64,000 nt of DNA from JAABVY01 sp964496505 (GTDB taxonomy: Bacteria > Zixibacteria > MSB-5A5 > JAABVY01). Shown piece after piece: positions 52,920 to 63,100 of this stretch. The first letter of the stretch is position 1. Every line of letters begins with the position of its first letter. The stretch covers positions 1 to 64,000 of the forward strand of contig CAZBZV010000007.1 of the NCBI GenBank assembly GCA_964496505.1, in the 5' to 3' direction. The notes below the pieces were generated by a model that worked only from the letters and a program-made list of their open reading frames with translations, was not told the origin of the DNA and searched no databases. The position numbers and the translations under genes were made by a program.

Positions 52920-54157
52920 GACTTAAACATCTCCACAATCTCATCCATCTTCTTGCCGATGATATCATATTTCTTACCGACCTTAACGAATGCATCGATA
53001 GCCTTATCCAGATGTTCCCTTTCATGTGCTGCGGAAAGCTGGACACGGATTCTGGCCTGACCGCGTGGAACTACCGGGAACGAGAATCCGATAACATATA
53101 TGCCCTCTTTGAACATATCCGAAGCCATATTCTTTGCCAGCCTCGCTTCGCCCAGCATGATCGGCACAATCGGATGAATGCCTTTACGAATATCGAACCC
53201 GGCCTCGGTCATCTTCTCGCGGAAGTATTTCGTATTTTCGTTCAGCTTTTGACGAAGGTCAGAGGTGGTAGTAAGCATCTCCAGCACCTCCATACTTACG
53301 CCCACAACGACCGGCGCAACCGTATTGGAGAACAGGTACGGCCGTGACCTCTGTCGCAAAAGCTCGATCAGCTTCTTTTTGCCACAGGTGAAACCGCCCG
53401 AGGCTCCGCCCAGAGCTTTGCCCAGAGTGCTGGTTATAATATCGATCCGTCCCTGCACACCTGCCAGTTCATAGCTGCCGCGTCCGGTTTCGCCTACGAA
53501 TCCTGTGGCATGGGAATCATCTACCATAACCAGGGCATTATATTTATCCGCCAGATTACAGATGTCCTTCAGATTGGCGATATCGCCATCCATCGAGAAA
53601 ACACCATCGGTGGCAATCATTCGGACTTTCTTATCCTGGGTCTCCTTTAGATGCTTTTCCAGGTCGGCCATGTCGGCATGCGTGTAACGCCGGCGTTCGG
53701 CCTTGCATAAACGGATTCCGTCTATGATGCTGGCATGATTCAGGGCATCCGAAATAATAGCATCATTTTCATCAAGAAGGGTTTCGAAAAGCCCGCCGTT
53801 GGCATCAAAACAGGATGAATACAGAATCGTATCATCCATACCCAGAAATTCGGCAATTTTTGCCTCCAGTTCCTTGTGGATATCAAGCGTTCCGCAGATA
53901 AAACGCACCGAGGACATGCCATAACCGTATTTTGCCAGCGTTTTTTGTCCGGCTTCAATAAGTTTAGGATTATTGGCAAGGCCAAGATAGTTGTTGGCGC
54001 AGAAATTTATCACCTCGCGCGGTTCGCCTCCCGGTTCGGCCGCCTCTATATCGGCGGACTGCTGCGAGCTGATCAAAAGCTCATCCTTATAAAGACCGTC
54101 CTCTTTGATCGATTCGATAATGTCTTTGTATTTCGTTTCCGATGTTTTGAAAGTCAT
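52916..54157 (-). CDS. kbl: Glycine C-acetyltransferase (2-amino-3-ketobutyrate CoA ligase)
   Basis: 413-residue PLP enzyme of the alpha-oxoamine synthase family. FCANNYLGLANNPKLIEA, GTLDIHKELEAKIAEFLG, DDSHATGFVGETGRGSYE and the PLP Lys in ITSTLGKALGGASGG are diagnostic; VPRGQARIRVQLSAAHEREHLDKAIDAFVKVGKK closes the protein. Length and the GxGSxE pattern fit Kbl better than KBL-like BioF, though BioF cannot be fully excluded. It joins glycine and acetyl-CoA, or the reverse, in threonine breakdown; no tdh gene is in the window. ATG 54157 is chosen because GGGAG lies just upstream. Confidence 0.92.
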   Translation of the reverse strand: MTFKTSETKYKDIIESIKEDGLYKDELLISSQQSADIEAAEPGGEPREVINFCANNYLGLANNPKLIEAGQKTLAKYGYGMSSVRFICGTLDIHKELEAKIAEFLGMDDTILYSSCFDANGGLFETLLDENDAIISDALNHASIIDGIRLCKAERRRYTHADMADLEKHLKETQDKKVRMIATDGVFSMDGDIANLKDICNLADKYNALVMVDDSHATGFVGETGRGSYELAGVQGRIDIITSTLGKALGGASGGFTCGKKKLIELLRQRSRPYLFSNTVAPVVVGVSMEVLEMLTTTSDLRQKLNENTKYFREKMTEAGFDIRKGIHPIVPIMLGEARLAKNMASDMFKEGIYVIGFSFPVVPRGQARIRVQLSAAHEREHLDKAIDAFVKVGKKYDIIGKKMDEIVEMFKS

Positions 54158-54260
54158 TCCTTTTACTCCCTGTATTTTAAAAACGCATTTTTTCAAATCC
54201 GCTGACACAAGATCAAGATAAGATAAAGCCGGAAATGGCGCTTGTCAACTTGGGTGGAAA

Positions 54261-57200
54261 TTATTTGGTGGATGATTCGGAAACAGGAAAGGAGACTGTG
54301 AATACGGTACCGCCCTTCTCGGCATCCGATTTAATTTCAAGTTCGCCCCTGATGATATTCACCCTTTCCATGATATTAATAAGCCCCATACCCCGCTTTC
54401 GGGCGGATGGAGAATACATCTCCTCGGGATCGAATTCCAGCCCGTCTTCATATATCTCGAACACTATGGAATTGTCCTGTGCATAATTTTTGAAGGCAAC
54501 CCTATCGGCCTCCGAGTGCTTATGAATATTTATCATTATCTCCTGTATAACCCGGAATACATGCACCTCCGACTGGAGAGCTATGGCGGGCATATCCCGT
54601 TCGACATTTATCTCGACTATCAATTCGGTCTTTTTGGCAAAGTCCTTCAGATACCATTCAATCGTCGGCCATAACCCGAGATTATCCAGTATTACAGGAC
54701 GCAGGTTGGCTGAAATCTGACGTAGATCTGAAATCGTATCGGACATGGTCTGCGAAATCATCCTGAGACCTTCCTCAATAGGCTTCGTGTCGCCGTCAAG
54801 CTTGCGTAAAAGGTTTTGGGTCTGAAGCTTTGTTACACTCAACGCCTGCCCGATACTGTCGTGCAGCTCCATTGATATCCGCCGCCGTTCCTCCTCCTGC
54901 ACCTTAATAACATGCCCGGTAACATCCCGCAGCATATCCCGTTGATTTCTAAGCGCAGCCTCGGCTTTCTTTTTGTCGGTTATATCAATTGCCGTAGCTG
55001 AAATATAGAGCGGATCATTATTTTCATCAGTTATAATCTGCGCATTGACAAGTGTTGGGAAAATCGAGCCGTCTTTTCTACGACGCCATATCTCTCTGGC
55101 TGAAAAACTGCCTTTGTCGAAAAGCTCCTTCACCGACTCTTCCATTTCACGTTTATGCTTTTCTGAGATCAGAAAATCGACTTTTTTACCGATCAAATCG
55201 TCGATAGCGTAACCATGCATCCGGGCATATTGCTCATTACAATAAGTAATAGTCGAATCCAGACCGGATATGACGGTGCCGTAGGAGGCACGATCCGATA
55301 TTGTCTTGAATTTCTCGATCTCCTGTTCAGCCTTCATCCTGTCGGTTATGTCATCCACCATCTCAATGGCCGCGATCACATTGCCCTGATTGTCAGTAAT
55401 AGGCGAGGATACAATCTTATAGTTCTTGATTGTACCGCCGCTGGGAGTTTCCGTGATATCTTCATGCACTTTGCCGTCTTTCAGGGTCCTTATCGTGGGA
55501 CAATATGAGCAGATTCCCGGTCGAGGAGGATCATTGTATGCCTTGAAGCAGATTGGATTTTCTTCAACCTCGATCGTTGGGAACCATTTTTTCATCTGGT
55601 TATTGAGAGAGAGAATTCTCATATCCGGACTTATAAGCGAAATGCCGATTCCCACATTGTCGATCAAACTGCGATACTTTTCTTCGGATTCCCGTAATTG
55701 CTCCTCGGTCTGCTTGCGTTCCGAGATATCCCTGACAATTGCCCACAGTCCATCGGGCAGACCGTAATCATCATAGGTCAGATATGTGCGCAGCTCCACC
55801 GGAAATATCTCTCCAGATTTTTTTTGATATTCCTTTTCATAAGTTTTCGAGTAGCCGTCTACCATAACCTGGGTAGCGACAACCTTCCGCTCAAAATCAT
55901 ACCACTTTTGAGGAGTGATATCCTGGTATCTGAGCTCGACAATCTCATCCTTTGAATATCCAATCATCTCCTGAAAAGCGGAATTGAATTCCAAAATTTT
56001 GCCGTTTAAATCTGTGCGGGCATAGCCATCCATCAAACTGCTGTAAAGCTTGCGGTATTTCTTTTCGGACTCCCTCAATTTAATCTCATTTTGACGCCGT
56101 TCTGTGATATCGCGGTCGATCGTATACATCAGTATGCGCTCACCCAGAATAACCGGGGCGGCTTCGTATTCGATGTAATTTTCCCGGCCGTCAGGACGCT
56201 CCCAGGAGTAAGTACTTTTGAATGCCACACCGCTGATAATCAGCTTGCGAATTTCATGCTCATCCAGATCCCTGTCCTCATAAATCTGGAATTTGCGGAT
56301 ATCCTCCGTTTCCAATAGCCCTTCTTTACTTCTTCCCGACATATTGACAAAGCTGTCATTGCAATCGATAAGCCTCTGGCCGTACTCATCGAAACGGCAT
56401 TCAAAAATTGCTATTCCGTCACTGGTATTCTCAAAAATCGCCCTGAATTTCAATTCCGATTCCTTCAGGGCCGCCTCCGCCCTTCTCTGATCGGTAATAT
56501 CCCGGCCAACCGATAAAAACTCCCGCATCTTGCCGTCGGAATCGAAAATCATGCGATTGCTCCATCGCTGCCAGCGAACTTCGCCGTCCCTGTTAAATAC
56601 CCGATGTTCAATAGTTACAACCGGATTTTCATATGATACCGATTGAATTGCCTCCTGCACTCTCTCACGATCGTTAGGATGTATGTAACCAATGAAATTA
56701 GTATTATAGGTCTCTTCCTTAGGAATACCGAAATAGCGGCAGATGGCATCATTGAGAAATGTTATGGTGCCGTCAGGACGGCTGCGTGTTATCAGCTCAG
56801 TCTGATCTTCAACCACAGCCCGATACCTCGCCTCGCTTTCCTTTAATTGTGTTTCGGTGTGTTTGCGCGATGTAATATCCCTTACAATACCGGTTGTACG
56901 GTACACTTTGCCGCGTTTGTCGCGAATGTGGAATGTGAGAGCCCGAACCCACCTGATCTCTCCGGTATCCCGCAAAAGCTTAAATTCAATATCACTGGGC
57001 GATTGGGTGTCTTCAAATTGCTTAATTACCAATTCTTTATCATCCGGATGGACAACCTTGAGGAAATTGCGGCTGTCCTTATAAATATCTTTAGCGGGCA
57101 GGCCGAAAACATCTTTATAAGCCGGGCTGACATAAACCATTTTTTCAGGATTTCGCTCCAGTATCCAGAATACCTCAGGGATATTTTCAGCCAGTTGCCG

Positions 57201-58424
57201 GAATCTTTCCTCCGATTCCCTCAATCTGTCGTCTGCTTTCTTGATTTCGGTGATATCTTTGAATATACCCTGAATGCAAATTCGACCTTGAAAGGGCACA
57301 ACTTTGGATTCGTATTGGATCCAGATAGATTTATTCCTCGGTAGAACAACTTTCTGGATGCCGGAAAATCCGGTGATCTTTCCGGCATTTATCTGCTTAT
57401 AGGCATGCTCGATTTTCTTTTGGTCTTTCTGACCAATGAATTGAAAGATATCAATATCTTCAATATCATAATCGAAGCCTTTCAAAAACGACTGCGAATA
57501 CCGGTTGAGATATATAAGCCGCTTCGTCTTGATATCGATTATGAAAAAACCGTACTGAACACTTTCGACAAGCGATCTGAATCTTTCCTCATTTTCTTTC
57601 AATTCCTCTTCGGATTCCTTCTCCGCTGTGATGTCGGTAACGGTGATTTGCAGGGCCTTCTCCCCATGATACTTAAGCCGCGAGGCCCTTAAGTCCAGAA
57701 TCACCTCGGAACCATCTTTCCTCAAGCCTCTTATCACGGACTTCCTTCGTTTGGAGGACTGCCAAACCTTCTTCTGCAGGCTCAAAATCTCTTTTTTGTA
57801 TCCCGGGGCAATCAGGTGCGTTATCCTGGTACCTTCGATTTTATTCAGCTTATATCCGAAAATCTGGGCCAGCGCACGATTCGCATATTCGATTCTTCCC
57901 TTCAGGCAAATCGCAATCCCATCTGCAATATTATCCACAACCGCACGGTACTTCTCTTCTGATTCCCGAAGCTCCTTTTCCAACCTGACTTCCTCGGTAA
58001 CATCATTGGTAATAGTCTGAAGAAATGTCTGACCGTTATACTGAACCGGAGCGGTGTATGCATCGAAAACGACTTTCCTGCCATCCTTAGCAATTGCCGT
58101 ATACCGATTGCCCGTTTTCAAAGGCTTTCCTTTAATGCGGGCCTTGATATTATCCTCAATCCTCTTTTTGTCTTCAGGGGCAATAAAGGAGGTAACTTTG
58201 CGGCGCAGAAGCTCCGCTTTGGAATAGCTCAGATTCCAGCAGATTCTGGAATTTGCAAATACCAGCTTAAAGGTATTGGGATCAAAAATAAGCACACCGT
58301 AATGCCTGTTCTCTGTCAACTTAAGCGTATCCGCATCGGTTATAAATGATGGTATTTTTGAGGGTTTCCCTTTTCTTGGATTATCGGAGCCGGATTTTCT
58401 TTTTTTCGCTTCTCTTTTTGCCAT
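54261..58424 (-). CDS. Nine-PAS soluble histidine kinase of the NarX/DesK (HisKA_3) type
   Basis: 1387-residue cytosolic kinase with no membrane span. Nine PAS domains follow one another, each introduced by a SEExYRxLVE-type linker helix (boundaries near 35, 155, 280, 403, 530, 660, 790, 915 and 1045). The C-terminus is HisKA_3 (EEERRRISMELHDSIGQALSVTKLQ, phospho-His in ELHDSIG) and a HATPase domain (FRVIQEIMINIHKHSEADRV, YEDGLEFDPEEM, KRGMGLINIMERV). PAS 8 has a Cys cluster, PICFKAYN ... PGICSYCPTIRT, that could bind a metal or heme. The N-terminal 25 residues are strongly basic (KREAKKRKSGSDNPRKGKPSK). No response regulator is adjacent. Confidence 0.93.
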   Translation of the reverse strand: MAKREAKKRKSGSDNPRKGKPSKIPSFITDADTLKLTENRHYGVLIFDPNTFKLVFANSRICWNLSYSKAELLRRKVTSFIAPEDKKRIEDNIKARIKGKPLKTGNRYTAIAKDGRKVVFDAYTAPVQYNGQTFLQTITNDVTEEVRLEKELRESEEKYRAVVDNIADGIAICLKGRIEYANRALAQIFGYKLNKIEGTRITHLIAPGYKKEILSLQKKVWQSSKRRKSVIRGLRKDGSEVILDLRASRLKYHGEKALQITVTDITAEKESEEELKENEERFRSLVESVQYGFFIIDIKTKRLIYLNRYSQSFLKGFDYDIEDIDIFQFIGQKDQKKIEHAYKQINAGKITGFSGIQKVVLPRNKSIWIQYESKVVPFQGRICIQGIFKDITEIKKADDRLRESEERFRQLAENIPEVFWILERNPEKMVYVSPAYKDVFGLPAKDIYKDSRNFLKVVHPDDKELVIKQFEDTQSPSDIEFKLLRDTGEIRWVRALTFHIRDKRGKVYRTTGIVRDITSRKHTETQLKESEARYRAVVEDQTELITRSRPDGTITFLNDAICRYFGIPKEETYNTNFIGYIHPNDRERVQEAIQSVSYENPVVTIEHRVFNRDGEVRWQRWSNRMIFDSDGKMREFLSVGRDITDQRRAEAALKESELKFRAIFENTSDGIAIFECRFDEYGQRLIDCNDSFVNMSGRSKEGLLETEDIRKFQIYEDRDLDEHEIRKLIISGVAFKSTYSWERPDGRENYIEYEAAPVILGERILMYTIDRDITERRQNEIKLRESEKKYRKLYSSLMDGYARTDLNGKILEFNSAFQEMIGYSKDEIVELRYQDITPQKWYDFERKVVATQVMVDGYSKTYEKEYQKKSGEIFPVELRTYLTYDDYGLPDGLWAIVRDISERKQTEEQLRESEEKYRSLIDNVGIGISLISPDMRILSLNNQMKKWFPTIEVEENPICFKAYNDPPRPGICSYCPTIRTLKDGKVHEDITETPSGGTIKNYKIVSSPITDNQGNVIAAIEMVDDITDRMKAEQEIEKFKTISDRASYGTVISGLDSTITYCNEQYARMHGYAIDDLIGKKVDFLISEKHKREMEESVKELFDKGSFSAREIWRRRKDGSIFPTLVNAQIITDENNDPLYISATAIDITDKKKAEAALRNQRDMLRDVTGHVIKVQEEERRRISMELHDSIGQALSVTKLQTQNLLRKLDGDTKPIEEGLRMISQTMSDTISDLRQISANLRPVILDNLGLWPTIEWYLKDFAKKTELIVEINVERDMPAIALQSEVHVFRVIQEIMINIHKHSEADRVAFKNYAQDNSIVFEIYEDGLEFDPEEMYSPSARKRGMGLINIMERVNIIRGELEIKSDAEKGGTVFTVSFPVSESSTK

Positions 58425-58516
58425 ATAAATATGCTTTTCTTTCAGTCCGTTCTTCTATGAATATACGAATCAGACTATCATTCTTCAAACAGATTCTGGA
58501 TTATTGAATTAAATGC

Positions 58517-58546
58517 TTGCAACTCGGAAATACACTCGCTTATATT
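58517..58546 (+). promoter_or_regulatory. Probable promoter of the unknown secreted protein gene
   Basis: -35 TTGCAA (58517-58522), 18-base spacer, -10 TATATT (58541-58546, 5 of 6). The predicted leader is about 30 bases, and AAAGGAG precedes ATG 58585. Confidence 0.5.
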
Positions 58547-58584
58547 AAAAGCCGGTTCAACAGGTATATACGCTAAAGGAGATT

Positions 58585-59577
58585 ATGCATTCTGTAAAGA
58601 AAATATGCAGGCTATTTTTAGTCTTGATTTTATTGTTGCTCACAGCTTTAACTACATTTGCCCCGGCTCAAGCGATACCAAAATTTAATCTTTCAGAGGG
58701 AATTGAATATAATTACGAGATCAATATCTCCTTCACTCGTGAATCAAATTTCGAGAGTTCATCCGAGCAATTCTCTGAAAATCAAAATGCCAAACTGGAG
58801 GGTAATTTAACGCTCTTTGAGACCATAAGCGTGAAAAAGAATTTTGAGGACGAATATGCCCGGATAATCTGCCGTTTCGACAGCCTGAGCGGAAAAATCG
58901 AGAGTATATCAGATGGCACCCCTTCCGCTATTGAAATATTCTCCGAACGGGATCATGTTTTAATTTACCAAAACGACAGCTTGATTTCAGAATATACCCC
59001 TCAGGGTGGCTCCAATCGGGCTGCGTCCGATTTTTATGAAAGATTATTGTTTCTGGGCGAGGATATCACCATGCTGGTTTATCCAAACGGCGAGATTATA
59101 AACATAACGGAAAACAAGAATCTTTGGAGTTTGTCGCGTGATCTTCTGGGTATGCCGGGCGAAGGATTTCTTGAAATCGTCTTTCCTGAAGGTCAGTCTC
59201 AATGGGAGGAGGCTCTGGAAATTAACAAGCTGGGAGACTTCGACTTGCAAAATTCTCCCGAGCCGCTGATAGTGAAATATCGTCAAAGCTCAAACGGAAA
59301 TAATTTTGAATTCGAGGGAGACCTGTTCCTGAAACGATTCAATTCGGAAGCGACCGTGAGCGAGCTTGACGATAAACTCGGCCTGATACTTGACAATTAC
59401 CAGATAAAAAAATCGGGATCAGCATTCTTTTCACCATCGGCCGAGACACTGGAAAAAATGGACTACACAGTTTCACGAATCGGAAACATTACACTTAAGG
59501 GCAAGGATAACGAAGATTATTCGATTCGAATGAGAATAGATGCTCAAAGCAAGGTAGTTTATATCCTCATAAGATAG
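58585..59577 (+). CDS. Exported protein of unknown function
   Basis: 330-residue protein with a clear signal peptide (about 1-30: basic MHSVKKICR, hydrophobic LFLVLILLLLTALTTFA, cleavage after PAQA). The mature part is rich in Glu, Ser and Asn and appears all-beta, with recurrent strand patterns (YNYEINISFTRESN, KLEGNLTLFETISV, FEFEGDLFLKRF, GNITLKGKDNEDYSIRMRIDAQSKVVYILIR). There is no Cys after the signal and no catalytic motif I know. The overall look is that of a lipoprotein-like or cell-envelope beta protein without a lipobox. Flanked by a multi-PAS kinase and a LOG-family gene, both on the opposite strand. Confidence 0.75.
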   Translation: MHSVKKICRLFLVLILLLLTALTTFAPAQAIPKFNLSEGIEYNYEINISFTRESNFESSSEQFSENQNAKLEGNLTLFETISVKKNFEDEYARIICRFDSLSGKIESISDGTPSAIEIFSERDHVLIYQNDSLISEYTPQGGSNRAASDFYERLLFLGEDITMLVYPNGEIINITENKNLWSLSRDLLGMPGEGFLEIVFPEGQSQWEEALEINKLGDFDLQNSPEPLIVKYRQSSNGNNFEFEGDLFLKRFNSEATVSELDDKLGLILDNYQIKKSGSAFFSPSAETLEKMDYTVSRIGNITLKGKDNEDYSIRMRIDAQSKVVYILIR

Positions 59578-59583
59578 GATCGT

Positions 59584-60432
59584 TTACGGCCTCTTGTAAT
59601 TATTCTTATAATGTTCGGTAATTAGCTCCCAGGCTTCCTCGGCAGTTTCGGCATACTTGAAAAGCTCAATATCCTCCGGATCAATCGTGCCCTCTTCAAC
59701 CAGGGCCTCGAAATTAATAATCTCATCCCAGAACTTCCTTCCGAATAAAACAACCGGTATCGGTTTTACCACCTTGGTTTGAATCAGTGTCAGCGCCTCA
59801 AAAAGCTCATCAAGAGTACCGTAGCCGCCGGGAAATATAACCAGGGCACGGGCGCGTTTCAGAAAATGCATCTTGCGGATGGCAAAGTAATGGAATCTGA
59901 AGCAGAATTCCGGAGTGATATAAGGATTCGGGTACTGCTCCAGCGGAAGCGTGATATTGAGCCCGATAGAAACGGCGTTAACATCATGGGCTCCCCGGTT
60001 GGCCGCCTCCATAACTCCCGGGCCTCCGCCGGTACAGATAACATACTCGCGCAGCACCGGCGATTGTGCGGAACGGGACACGATAGATGCGAACTCACGA
60101 GCCTCATCATAAAAATGTGATTTCTTCAGAAGATTCTCCGCCACCCTGACCTGCCGCGCAAAAGTTTTATTTTCGGGACTGGCTTCCAGACGCGCCTTTG
60201 CCTCGGACAGATTTTTCTCGGCCTGATTTTTCGATAAAAGGCGAGTGCCGCCGAAAACCACAATAATCGAGGCGACATTGTTTTTTTCGAGGATTAATTC
60301 AGGTTTGTAATATTCGAGCATCAGCCTGACCGACCTGAGCTCATCCCGGTTCATCAATTCAATATCTTCATATGCCAGAATGTACGCGGGTGCAGTATCC
60401 CACCAGCGCTGATTTTTATCATCCAGTTTCAT
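59584..60432 (-). CDS. LOG-family protein (TIGR00730-type)
   Basis: 282-residue Rossmann-like protein. Conserved blocks are IVVFGGTRL, CTGGGPGVMEAANRGAHD, and the active-site motif FPGGYGTLDELFEALTLIQ (PGGxGTxxE). In plants and some bacteria this family releases cytokinin-type bases from nucleotide 5'-monophosphates; in many bacteria the substrate is not known. The protein is longer than a plain LOG (about 190 residues), with an N-terminal extension of about 60 residues. The start ATG follows CAGGAGAAG. Six bases separate it from the convergent secreted-protein gene. Confidence 0.88.
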   Translation of the reverse strand: MKLDDKNQRWWDTAPAYILAYEDIELMNRDELRSVRLMLEYYKPELILEKNNVASIIVVFGGTRLLSKNQAEKNLSEAKARLEASPENKTFARQVRVAENLLKKSHFYDEAREFASIVSRSAQSPVLREYVICTGGGPGVMEAANRGAHDVNAVSIGLNITLPLEQYPNPYITPEFCFRFHYFAIRKMHFLKRARALVIFPGGYGTLDELFEALTLIQTKVVKPIPVVLFGRKFWDEIINFEALVEEGTIDPEDIELFKYAETAEEAWELITEHYKNNYKRP

Positions 60433-60463
60433 TTCTTCTCCTGTGCGAGTGTCACAAAATTAA

Positions 60464-63034
60464 TCAGAGGTTATTCTCGGCCCAGGTTACCAGACCCGGT
60501 TCATAAGGGTTTAAGAGCAGACGGTAGTCCGGCAGAACCCTGACAGTGAAACCATGATTTCCGCTGCCTTCGAATGAGACCTTGACCGCGTATTTATATG
60601 TTCCCGGGGAAAGATCCTGAACCGAATTCATGGAGTACCTTTCCGGCTCTACCAACTCGCCGTTGGCATCAAGACGGCCGATTAGAAGCTGCACGTTGAC
60701 ATCAGACGGATCGAGATCGCCCAGCCTGACCACGGCATCAACCGTAACTTCATCTCCTACAGCCAGCGCATTGCTGACATTGTTGCTCAATTCCAGCACC
60801 TTGACCTGATCCCATTTCCGGTCGATCTTTCTACTCCAGGTCGAGAGATCCTTAAGCTCGGCCATGCCGCGGTTCTCGAGGATCTTACTCTGCCGGAAGG
60901 CGGGCAGATAAAATCTTTCCGAATATGTCTTGACCATACGATTAGTATTGAAGCGAGGGCACAGCCCCTGCATGGAGTCCTTCATTTTGGCGATCCATCT
61001 CCGCGGCAGGTCGTCAGCGCCGCGATCATAAAAGAGCGGAGCGACTTCCTTTTCGAGCAGATCGTAGAGCGCATTGGCCTCGACGTCATTCTGGTATTCC
61101 AGATTATCGTAAACCTCGCCCATACCGATGCTCCATCCGGTCTGGCGTGAAAATCCTTCAACCCACCAGCCATCCAGTGTGGAGATATTTATGCCGCCGT
61201 TAAATACCACTTTCATACCGCTGGTGCCCGATGCCTCCATCGGCCTCAACGGATTATTGAGCCAGACATCGACGCCTTGCACCAGATAGCGCGCCAGATT
61301 TATATCGTAGTTTTCGAGGAAAACTATATGCCTTCGAAGCTGTTCGTCACGAGCAACGTGCACAATCTCCTTAATCAGCTCCTTGCCTTCGTTGTCTTTA
61401 GGATGCGCTTTGCCGGCAAAGATTATCTGCATGGGACGGGCGCGGTTGCATAGAATGCTCTTCAGCCTTTCGATATCACGCAGTATCAGATTGCCGCGCT
61501 TGTAGGTAGCGAATCTGCGCGCAAATCCGATGGTTAGAATATCCGGATTCAAAACTTCCAGTGCACCGTCCAATTCGGAAGAAAGCGCTCCGCGTCTTTC
61601 AAGCTGTCTTCGAAGCGATCTTCTTGCGAAAGCTATCAATCTCTCGCGGCGTCTTTCATGGGTCTGCCAGAGTTCCTCGTCCGGAACCTGATCCACCCGT
61701 TTCCAGACCGACTGATCAGCCGGTTTATTGATCCAGTTCGGACCCAAATAACGGTCGTAGAGCGTAGCCATCTCATGCGATATCCACGACCTTGTATGTA
61801 CGCCGTTGGTTATATGCGAGATCGGAACTTCCTCGGCCGGGAGGTCTTTCCAGGCCAGTTGAAACATCCGTCGCGAAACCTCGCCGTGCAGCTTGGAAAC
61901 CCCATTAACAAAGGAGGCACACTTAATCGCCAATAGCGCCATATTAAAAGGCGCAATCTGCTGTGGCGCCTCCAGACGTCCCAGGTCAAGAAATTCCCTG
62001 AAAGTCAGATGCAAACGGTGGACGTAATTGGAAAAATATTTCTCCACCAGATCAGGCAGAAATTCATCGATGCCAGCCGGCACCGGCGTATGTGTCGTGA
62101 ATATATTCGACTGCCTGACCATCAGGTAGGCCTCGTGGAAATCGAGATTTTCCTGTTCTATAGCGCGTGCAATTCGTTCCAGAGCCAGAAATGCGCTGTG
62201 GCCCTCGTTCATATGAAACACAATCGGCTTGATGCCAAGCGCCTCCAGCGCCCGAACTCCGCCGATTCCCAGAAGAAGCTCCTGCTGTATTCTGGTTTCC
62301 TTGTCACCGCCGTATAACTGGTTGGTTATTTTTTTGTCATGAAGATTATTCTCTGCAATATTAGTATCCAGCATATAGACCGAAATTCTGCCCACCTTAA
62401 CCTGCCATATCTGGGCATGAACTTTCCGTCCCGGGAAATCGAGATTTATTTTGAGCGGATTACCATCGTCGTCGTGCACGAGTTGTATCGGCAGATTATA
62501 AAAATCGTTATTGGGATAAAATTCCTGCTGCCAGCCATCCTTATTGAGATACTGCTGGAAATAACCCTGCTGATACAACAGGCCGATTCCAACCATTGGC
62601 AGTCCCAGTTCGCTGGCCGATTTTACATGATCCCCCGCCAGTATTCCCAGACCGCCCGAGTAAATCGGAAGGCATTCGGTCAATCCGAATTCCATCGAAA
62701 AGTAAGCGATCAACGGGCTCGATTCCTTGAAGTGATTGCGGGAGAACCAGGTCTCCGATTTCAGATATTGTGTCAGGCTTTCATAAACCCTGTCCAGTTG
62801 AGCGATATAACCGTCATCCTTGGCAAGCTTTTCCATCCGGTCCTGGCTGACTGCGCCCAGAAGAGCAATGGGATTGTGATGACATTCATCCCATAATTCA
62901 CGGTCCAGCCTCTGGAGAAGCCTGATAGAGTCATCATCCCATGACCACCAAAGATTATAGGCTATTTCCCTGAGCTTTGCTAATTCCTCCGGAAGCTTCG
63001 GTGTAACTCTAAACGATCTTAATGCCTTAACCAT
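60464..63034 (-). CDS. glgP: Alpha-glucan (glycogen) phosphorylase
   Basis: 856-residue PLP enzyme of the TIGR02094-type bacterial glucan phosphorylases. The N-terminal DUF3417-type domain (LPEELAKLREIAYNLWWSWDDDSIRLLQRLD) is followed by IAYFSMEFGLTECLPIYSGGLGILAGDHVKSASELGLP, WISHEMATLYDRYLGPNW, FAGKAHPKDNEGKELIKE, and the PLP region PLRPMEASGTSGMKVVFNGGINISTLDGWW. It releases glucose 1-phosphate from glycogen. ATG 63034 is used with GGAGATGAG upstream; a longer frame from 63073 lacks a ribosome site. It is next to PEP carboxykinase, a plausible carbon-storage pairing. Confidence 0.95.
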   Translation of the reverse strand: MVKALRSFRVTPKLPEELAKLREIAYNLWWSWDDDSIRLLQRLDRELWDECHHNPIALLGAVSQDRMEKLAKDDGYIAQLDRVYESLTQYLKSETWFSRNHFKESSPLIAYFSMEFGLTECLPIYSGGLGILAGDHVKSASELGLPMVGIGLLYQQGYFQQYLNKDGWQQEFYPNNDFYNLPIQLVHDDDGNPLKINLDFPGRKVHAQIWQVKVGRISVYMLDTNIAENNLHDKKITNQLYGGDKETRIQQELLLGIGGVRALEALGIKPIVFHMNEGHSAFLALERIARAIEQENLDFHEAYLMVRQSNIFTTHTPVPAGIDEFLPDLVEKYFSNYVHRLHLTFREFLDLGRLEAPQQIAPFNMALLAIKCASFVNGVSKLHGEVSRRMFQLAWKDLPAEEVPISHITNGVHTRSWISHEMATLYDRYLGPNWINKPADQSVWKRVDQVPDEELWQTHERRRERLIAFARRSLRRQLERRGALSSELDGALEVLNPDILTIGFARRFATYKRGNLILRDIERLKSILCNRARPMQIIFAGKAHPKDNEGKELIKEIVHVARDEQLRRHIVFLENYDINLARYLVQGVDVWLNNPLRPMEASGTSGMKVVFNGGINISTLDGWWVEGFSRQTGWSIGMGEVYDNLEYQNDVEANALYDLLEKEVAPLFYDRGADDLPRRWIAKMKDSMQGLCPRFNTNRMVKTYSERFYLPAFRQSKILENRGMAELKDLSTWSRKIDRKWDQVKVLELSNNVSNALAVGDEVTVDAVVRLGDLDPSDVNVQLLIGRLDANGELVEPERYSMNSVQDLSPGTYKYAVKVSFEGSGNHGFTVRVLPDYRLLLNPYEPGLVTWAENNL

Positions 63035-63100
63035 CTCATCTCCATTTTTATTCCTATTCAATAAGAACGGCAAAATAGCTCAAAATTTGAACAGAATTAA

